Source: Cristatella mucedo (taxonomy: Eukaryota > Bryozoa > Phylactolaemata > Cristatellidae). From it: 64,000 nt of DNA. A program made the translations under genes and the position numbers. Below the pieces are notes generated by a model that was not told where the DNA came from, did no database searches, and saw nothing but the letters and a program-made list of their open reading frames with translations. The stretch is taken from positions 1,549,001-1,613,000 of the forward strand of contig WPIO01000054.1 in NCBI GenBank assembly GCA_009760855.2. The letters are read 5' to 3'. Of this stretch, positions 57,801 to 64,000 are shown piece by piece. Positions within the stretch are counted from its first letter, which is position 1; the number at the start of each line of letters is the position of its first letter.

Positions 57801-60420
57801 ACAAGACGATTTGATCGGAGCGTTAAGTGCTTCCGCCGTCGAGGCTTCGTCTGCTTCGAGCGGCCTGGGCGGCCTGGCTGACCTCGTCTGTGGAACCACG
57901 TGTCACTCATAGCGCGCTTTCCCAGGTTGCTGAGAGAGAGAGAGCGGCACCTGTCTCCTCGTGTACCGCTGAGCACAGCTCGGCAGCACAGACCCCGGCC
58001 GGCTGTCGCTTCCCTTTGTCGTCGTAACGACGCGTTGTGCGAGCTAAGCGCCCGCGTCACCACTGCCCGTCCTGCGCCATTGCGGCAGTGGCTCGACCAG
58101 CGCTGACGTTGAACGTGCAGGCACCGGTGTCGATGGCAATGTGTAGCACGAAAATACGTGCATCGATCCGGTGTGCGTATTTGCTCACACCATATTTCGC
58201 ACGGTGATGATAAAGTTAAAGTTAGACGAATTGGCTTCAGGAAGAGCGCTCACCATAGCGAAATTGATCGCTTGCTCGCTCGTATCGCCGTGCAGGACAA
58301 GAGTCAAGTCGCGAACTCTGGCTCGGCGAGCTGACGCCATCTCCGCCTGCTCTGCTCGCGCCCACTGAAGGATCGGACCCGTCGCGTCTCGTTTCGATCG
58401 CGCACTCTGCACGAAGCGAGCAGCGTGGTCCGACACGTATCTCTCACGGTCCGCAAAGCCCAGAGCTGAATGAACGCCTTTCACTCGAGGTCGCGGCTCA
58501 ATCACGTGCACGATCAGTCGAAAAGCGAGCGCATTTGACTGAAAGCGGTTGAACGGCCGTTTCTGGGCCAGCCCAAATGAACTCGACGAAAACCCGCCGA
58601 GCGGGCAGGCGGCAGCGTAGTGCCGACTGACCAGTCCTCGCATTCGGGACTTTGCAAGCGTACCAGGAGGCGGAGCGACGTTTGGGAACACGCTACTCCG
58701 GCCGCGCTGCACAGACCACGCTCTCCAACATCTCGCCCAGCGGGTGCCTCGCTATTGCGCGAAGCTCGGGGCTCCTCGCTCGGTCAGACGCCCAACGGCG
58801 ACCGTGCCGAGAGCGAACCTGCTGCCCTTTGCAGAAGCGCAGGGTCTACTAGAGCATGGCGCGTAGGCTGCCGGCAGCCGATTCCGCCCGGCTGGGCCGC
58901 CGCTTCCCGGCCAGTGCACGATCATGCGAGCGATCACATGATCGCGATTTTCGATCAATGCGATCAGCGCTGCCGAGCGAGTCCGCCGGCTGGCTGCTTT
59001 ACGATCGAGTGCACGATCGCCCGGCGATCGTACGATCGCGTTGCGATCGTATACGATCGCGTCTGCGGAAGCGATTCTGCTCTGGCAACGGCCTTACGAG
59101 CGTATCGGTCTTTCGCACCTCTTGCGAGGCGCTATCGGATCTTTGAATTTCTGCAGTCGATTGCGATTGCGATAGTGCTGCGACCGCCATACCTCGCTGC
59201 TAATATTCCCCAGTCGCCAGACCTCCATCACGGAGGCGTGCAAAGGTTAAATGTGTTTGCAGCCGCGCATCTACTTCCAGCCTCCTGCGCTGCCCGGTAG
59301 CTTACGGGTTTACGATCGATACGGCAGCAAATTCGCTCAATCGTGTCTTGGTCGTGCAGGAGGTGTGACGCATGACGACGAAAATGCTGACAAGGGGAAC
59401 TCCTTATCCTCGCATCAGTGTCAAAAGGCCAAAACATTCCAGCAGCCATTTCGTTATCCGATATCTCCTGCCACGCAGACAAATGTACGCATATTATGCC
59501 TTCTTCGTCATTCGTTCGTGTGCAGCGTTCAAGGTCGTTTTCGCCTGTCGTTTTGGTTCAAGCAGGACCCTGGCCTGAGTGTGCGTCTGGGACCACACAC
59601 GGCTTAGTCGCTCTATGAGCTGCAGAGTCTCACTGGGAGTTTCGCCCAGCAGTCAGCCTCTGCTGCTTGGTAGTCTGGATCTGACTGGACAGAGACTAGA
59701 GCTGGACTAGAGTGGCAGGCTGCTCAGCGTCAGATTCCATGGCTGCCTGCCCATCTGCCGTCCTGCAGCAGCCCACCACGCTTTCGGCCTCGAGTATGGC
59801 GGGTGGCCGCGATGGCGCACCGCTTTCGCCAGCTCGAGCATGGCCCGTGCCGCGGCGCGCGCGCCACTTAGTTCCGGCCCGCCACCGCTGGCGTGTACTC
59901 CACGACCCCGCCGCGCGCGCGCCTCCGACGAGTGTGCTCGTCTCGAGCGTCCGGATATCGTGAACCTCCGGTTTGTCGCACTACCCGGCTTGCCGCTGGC
60001 CGCGGCTGCGGGCGGCGGACCCGTGGAGCTGGTCCGCCTGCCATGAGAGCCAGACCGGGCGGTCGCCTGCAGCCGCCGCCGGCTCTGTCACCGGGCGAGG
60101 GCGAGGCAGCTCACTGCTACCTGCAAAGACGTGGACGTCTTGACCTGGCGGCAGAGACGCCTGAACGGCCTTCCCTGCGCTTTCCAACGGTGGGGCGGCG
60201 GAGCGAGGCGTCGCTGGTGACCAATCCTATCGCGCTCGTCGTCTCGGCGTCGGTCGACGCCTCGAAGCGTGGCGGATTGTCTGCACGCTGCGGCTGGAAA
60301 GAAGAGGATTGTCGAGTGCACATTTTAGGGTCAGCGTCGCGATTAGTCTCGTCGCTCGCCGCCGCCAGTGGACCGCCGAGAGAAGTGAGTTCACTCAATG
60401 CCGAAATCTGTCATCATGCT
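54836..60420. other. Downstream region, no gene recognised
   Basis: GC-rich sequence with many overlapping frames (for example 58185-58712 minus, 175 codons; 59840-60046 plus) lacking family motifs. I searched by eye for LxxLAP-type degradation motifs and the HIF C-terminal activation helix and found none. Unrecognised short exons are possible. 58920-59060 is rich in gatcg/cgatcg palindromes. Confidence 0.4.
55875..56060. repeat. Imperfect tandem repeat, about 30-35 bp
   Basis: Five to six degenerate copies of gacccggccagtgtgcagct followed by gaatttcgata. Confidence 0.75.
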
Positions 60421-60424
60421 CGTC

Positions 60425-60860
60425 TGCTGGTATGTAGTATATATATATAGCGAGGTATAGTATAACGATATGAGTAAGTAGTATTGCTGCTGTGTAGTAG
60501 ATCAATGAGTTGTATTTGTCAATAATATTTATTATGAGTTTTATTGATATTATTATTGATGGTCCGTTTTGTATTTTATCGATATATAATTATAATATAT
60601 ATATATCTCACTTTTAAATATTATATGTTTATATCATCATGTATACTATATAGTATCTCTGGTGTGTGACTTGTATTATATATCATTATGTATGATGAGT
60701 ACTTGTTGCTACTGTCTTATAATTAATACCGAAGTTATGTACATGATTATATATAATATAGCTGCTGTGTATGTATGTATTGTAAATCATATATGTGTAT
60801 ATATATACACGATGCTGATCACAGTAATTGTAATTCAAAAATGTTTTAAAATAACGATTT
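60425..60860. other. AT-rich low-complexity stretch
   Basis: Dominated by tata/tatt/gtat units, abruptly following GC-rich sequence. No frames of note. Confidence 0.8.
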
Positions 60861-61318
60861 GATGTAGTAATATGGCGTGAGTAGATGCCTAGCTTTCGTC
60901 CATTCTGAGCCTACATGCCAGTAGACTTACTGACCTATGACCTGGCCTGCGCAGTTGCTTGCAGCTGCCTCAGCTGGCTCACGCTCGCTGGGTGCAACGG
61001 TGAGTCTGTATCCGCCATTTGCTGCTGACAGCTAGGTTGGCCTCATCGCCAGGCCCACTGATCTGCTCACGTGTCATGTTAGTCGACAGTATTTTAAACA
61101 TTTCTGCGATTCGAAAACGAGTGCATTCTGCCCTATTTCTATCCCCATCGATAGAGCGGGGCGTCATCTGAATTCGGGAAAGCTTTTTCTTATTTAAATA
61201 TAAATGATGTGTTGGCTGAATAAAACTTGATGGTTGGACTGCAAACAGTGTAAAACTCACGGCCATGACGAAAGAAGATGTGCTATCAACTCACGAAGTA
61301 CGTCAGAGACTTTTGGTT
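60861..61318. other. No feature seen
   Basis: Unassigned sequence between the AT-rich stretch and the pyrimidine-rich tract. Confidence 0.45.
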
Positions 61319-61915
61319 CTCTGTATTCCACTCTTCTTCTCTACTTCATTCTCCTCTCGTTCCATGTCTCCTCCTCTGAGTCTCCACTACCCTCTCTTTC
61401 CTCTCCACCCCAGCTCCTCTCTCCTCTCTCTGCCTCTCTCTCTCGCGCCCTCTCATGCCTCTCCTCCAGGCTCTTCACTCCTCTCACTCTCTCTCACCCT
61501 CCTTCTCACCTCCCCTCTCTTTCCACTCGCTCTCTCTCTCGCTCTCTCTCTCTCTCGCTATCTCTCTCCCTCTTTCTCTCTCTGCTCTGCTCCCGCCTCC
61601 TCTTCATCTTCTCTCTGCTCCTCTCTCTCTCTGTTCTGCCTCGCATCTTTACCTTCTCTACTCCCTCTCTCTCTCTCTCTCCTCCTCTCTCTCCCTCTCT
61701 TTCTCACTCGCGTTTCATCACCACCTGGCTCTCTCTCCCCTCCTCTCTGCTCTGCTCTACCATCCTCTCACTCTCTCTCACTCCCTCCTCTCTCTCACCT
61801 TCCTCTCCCTCCTCCTCTCTCTCTCTGTCTCTCTCTCTCTCTCTGTTCTCTCTCTCCCTCCTCTTCTCTCTCTCGCCTCTCTCTGGGCCTGCCTTCTTTC
61901 TAATCTCTCTCACCC
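61319..61915. repeat. CT-rich pyrimidine tract
   Basis: About 600 bp of degenerate ctct/cctc sequence on the plus strand. Serine/leucine-rich frames across it are repeat translations. Confidence 0.93.
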
Positions 61916-61989
61916 TTCTGTATCTTGTCAGGCTTTTACATTGTGTTTCAATGAATCCTCCATGAACGCTCACCCGGATGAAAGTTCTC

Positions 61990-62570
61990 TGAGAATTGAT
62001 CTTGTCTCCTGTCTAGCATTGGATTTGCATTAGCTGGACTGTTGCACCAGTTTGCCTCTTCACCTCTCAGTCCGGACAATAAATTAGCTGTTTCATTCTC
62101 TCTTGCTAGCATCGTTATGACAGAAGCTTATTTCCAAACTGAGACTGTGGGAACTCGCTTCCACGATTCTTATGCAACGACAACTACTCTCCCACGTTAA
62201 CCAGTGGCTCATCCTTTTCTAGTGGTCCTGAGCTGCTACTACTCATGCCACTACCTCAACTGCTCTCTGACTTCATATGCTTCCCATCGTCTCTTTGTAT
62301 CGTGAGACTAAGTCATTGGCTACCGAATGCGTGCAATGGAAGCCGCTTATGCTGTGAGTGCACTATACAAACTTCAAACACCAAGTTATGGTTCCTTATG
62401 GACTTTGTGGAGTTACAGACAGACATATCACACAGCGGATCACACCAGCACAGTGCCATGCTACGCCATGATACGCCAGCTTGATGTATCCGTGTCAACA
62501 GGACAACCAAGAGGAAGCGCCTTACCTCGACCCCTGCTGCTATACAAATAGCCAATTATCATTATTATAA
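61990..62570 (+). mobile_element. LINE-A 3' fragment, old
   Basis: Keeps ctggactgttgcaccagttt, ggctcatccttttctagtggtcc, ctatgcttcccatcgtctctttg-like and gttacagacagacatat blocks in the same order as the 10180 copy. The tail is degraded to attattataag. Confidence 0.75.
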
Positions 62571-64000
62571 GTCATTGTAACTCAACCTGTACCTGCAACT
62601 TCCTCTCCACCTGTCTACCTGCAGCTACTCCCACGTTCGAACGGTTCGCTGCAAGATTTAGCTGTGGCACTATTCATAAAATACTCCCCCAGCTCATGGG
62701 GCTTCCTTTAATCTTTCCAACGGCAGTTAACAAACTGCAGGGCTTAAAACACAGCGAACGCAACGTGCTACGTCAACACCTTTTTGGAAGTATTTCTGTC
62801 AAAACTTATGACTTTGCACGCCTCGACGACATGTGCAAGGTCGCAGTTAATTATTCCTATTAATTAGCAAATTTAATTTCAACTTCCAACTGTTGCTGTG
62901 CCGCCCCATCGGCGTCCATGCGCGCGATAACAAAAACCACTTCTGCTCAACGCCTAACGCCCCTCCCAGCAGTAATGACGCCCCCCCCCACCGCAGTCAA
63001 TTTGGAAATGGCTAGGATTTGAGCTCCTTCTGTCAAAGCGCCGTTGGTTTTAATTTCGTAGGATCGCCTCTGTGTAAGATCGCCTCTGCCAGCCAGCTAT
63101 TGCGTTTCTCCACAAGAATCACCTGTGGCTGCTTTAGTATTTCATAAAATCCGGTAATTAGTATTTATATTAGTAATTTCCGGTTATGTAGTAATTTCTT
63201 AAATCTTGAGAGATTCTGGCCACATTCCCGACTGGAATACGTTCACGTCTTTTAACAGAACGTGCGTATCGCATTTTAATCAGACCAAGAAATAGGTGCA
63301 TAGATTTGCAGACTCTTTCGATGCATGAGTCCTTATAATTATTCTAAGGTTGAATAATATAGAAAATAAATAGAATAATAATAATATAGAAATAATAAAA
63401 AAAGTAAGTACTAATAAAAAAAATAATATACTAAAAAATAATATTACAGAATACCATTGTATTAATATAATAATAATAATATATAAAAGTGTTAGTATAC
63501 TTAATTATAACTTTTACTGACCCCTAATGGGGCACTATCATAGGTCGTACTAGTTAACGGCGGGTTGTGAGTGGTTACAGTTTTCGGGCTGAAAATCATT
63601 AGGGTCTAGCTGTCAAGGTCTGTAAATAGCTATCGAGGACTGTCAAAATGAGCTATTAAGAAATTGAGCGACTCGCCTTTCGCTTTTCGCTACTCCAGAC
63701 CTCTGCAGATGACCTTCGGGCTCAGTAGTTTCAAGGCCAAATGCCTCATTAATCCGAAGGTGAAGGTCTGAACTTTTATAATACATTAGACATTTTTGCC
63801 TAGGGCCGAGCCGTTCTGCTGCTTCGTTATCAGCGATCTTCGATCTAGTGTCCATTGCAAGGCGTGGCCACGATCTGCTTCAAATTATAGCCAATGCGAG
63901 CCTGGGCCGCATCTGTTCACATGAATATTCAGTTGCAGAAGACATAATGTGGCACAGCTCAGACGTCGCATACGGTGCTGGAAAAGGTGCTCCAAGGTGG
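62571..64000. other. No gene recognised
   Basis: 63330-63510 is AT-rich with aataata units. A minus-strand frame at 63643-63855 has no known motif. Nothing else seen. Confidence 0.45.

Noticed and set aside
58185-58712. 175-codon minus-strand frame
   Set aside because: No family motif, no splice context and atypical low-information composition; overlapping frames on the other strand are equally open.
59712-60046. Candidate 3' HIF exon in GC-rich sequence
   Set aside because: No degradation or activation-domain motif in any of the three frames, and no convincing acceptor with the required phase.

Overview
This is a window of animal nuclear DNA: genes with GT-AG introns, dense tRNA-derived SINEs and LINE fragments, and long microsatellites, with no operons or other bacterial features. 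One intact protein-coding gene can be read with confidence. It is a hypoxia-inducible factor alpha (HIF-alpha) gene on the + strand with eight exons between 15442 and 50262, recognised from its bHLH, PAS-A, PAS-B and PAC segments. The protein is clearly HIF-alpha, not SIM or NPAS, but it is divergent from vertebrate and insect forms. That points to an invertebrate, or to a fast-evolving lineage, that I cannot name from sequence alone.

Layout. 1-14.5 kb lies upstream of the gene: GC-rich blocks without recognisable genes, SINEs, LINE 3' ends, large CT/TCTG/TA microsatellites (6.2-7.4 kb) and two decayed R2-superclade endonuclease fragments (9.5-10.1 and 11.1-11.4 kb). 14.5-18.5 kb is a strongly CpG-rich block with a TATA-like box and the short first coding exon. 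18.5-50.3 kb is the body of the gene; its introns of 0.3-9.2 kb are filled with transposon fragments and minisatellites. 50.3-64 kb is downstream or later intron: a 20-bp minisatellite, a frameshifted relic that may be an ABC1/ADCK-type kinase C-terminus, and more LINE and low-complexity sequence. The HIF oxygen-dependent degradation motif and C-terminal transactivation domain were not found, so the 3' part of the gene is beyond the window, hidden in short exons, or absent.

Repeats. Two LINE families of the L2/CR1 kind account for most interspersed sequence. LINE-A has an ATTAC-type pentamer tail. LINE-B has a (TTA)n tail preceded by a small hairpin. Two tRNA-derived SINE families are present: SINE-A, and SINE-B whose 3' end copies the LINE-B hairpin tail. 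The most striking local event is a LINE-A copy inserted antisense 10 nt upstream of the bHLH exon, flanked by a CGCGTT target-site duplication. It separates that exon's splice acceptor from its ancestral pyrimidine tract. The same exon's donor is followed about 10 nt later by a roughly 120-bp (GA)n run.
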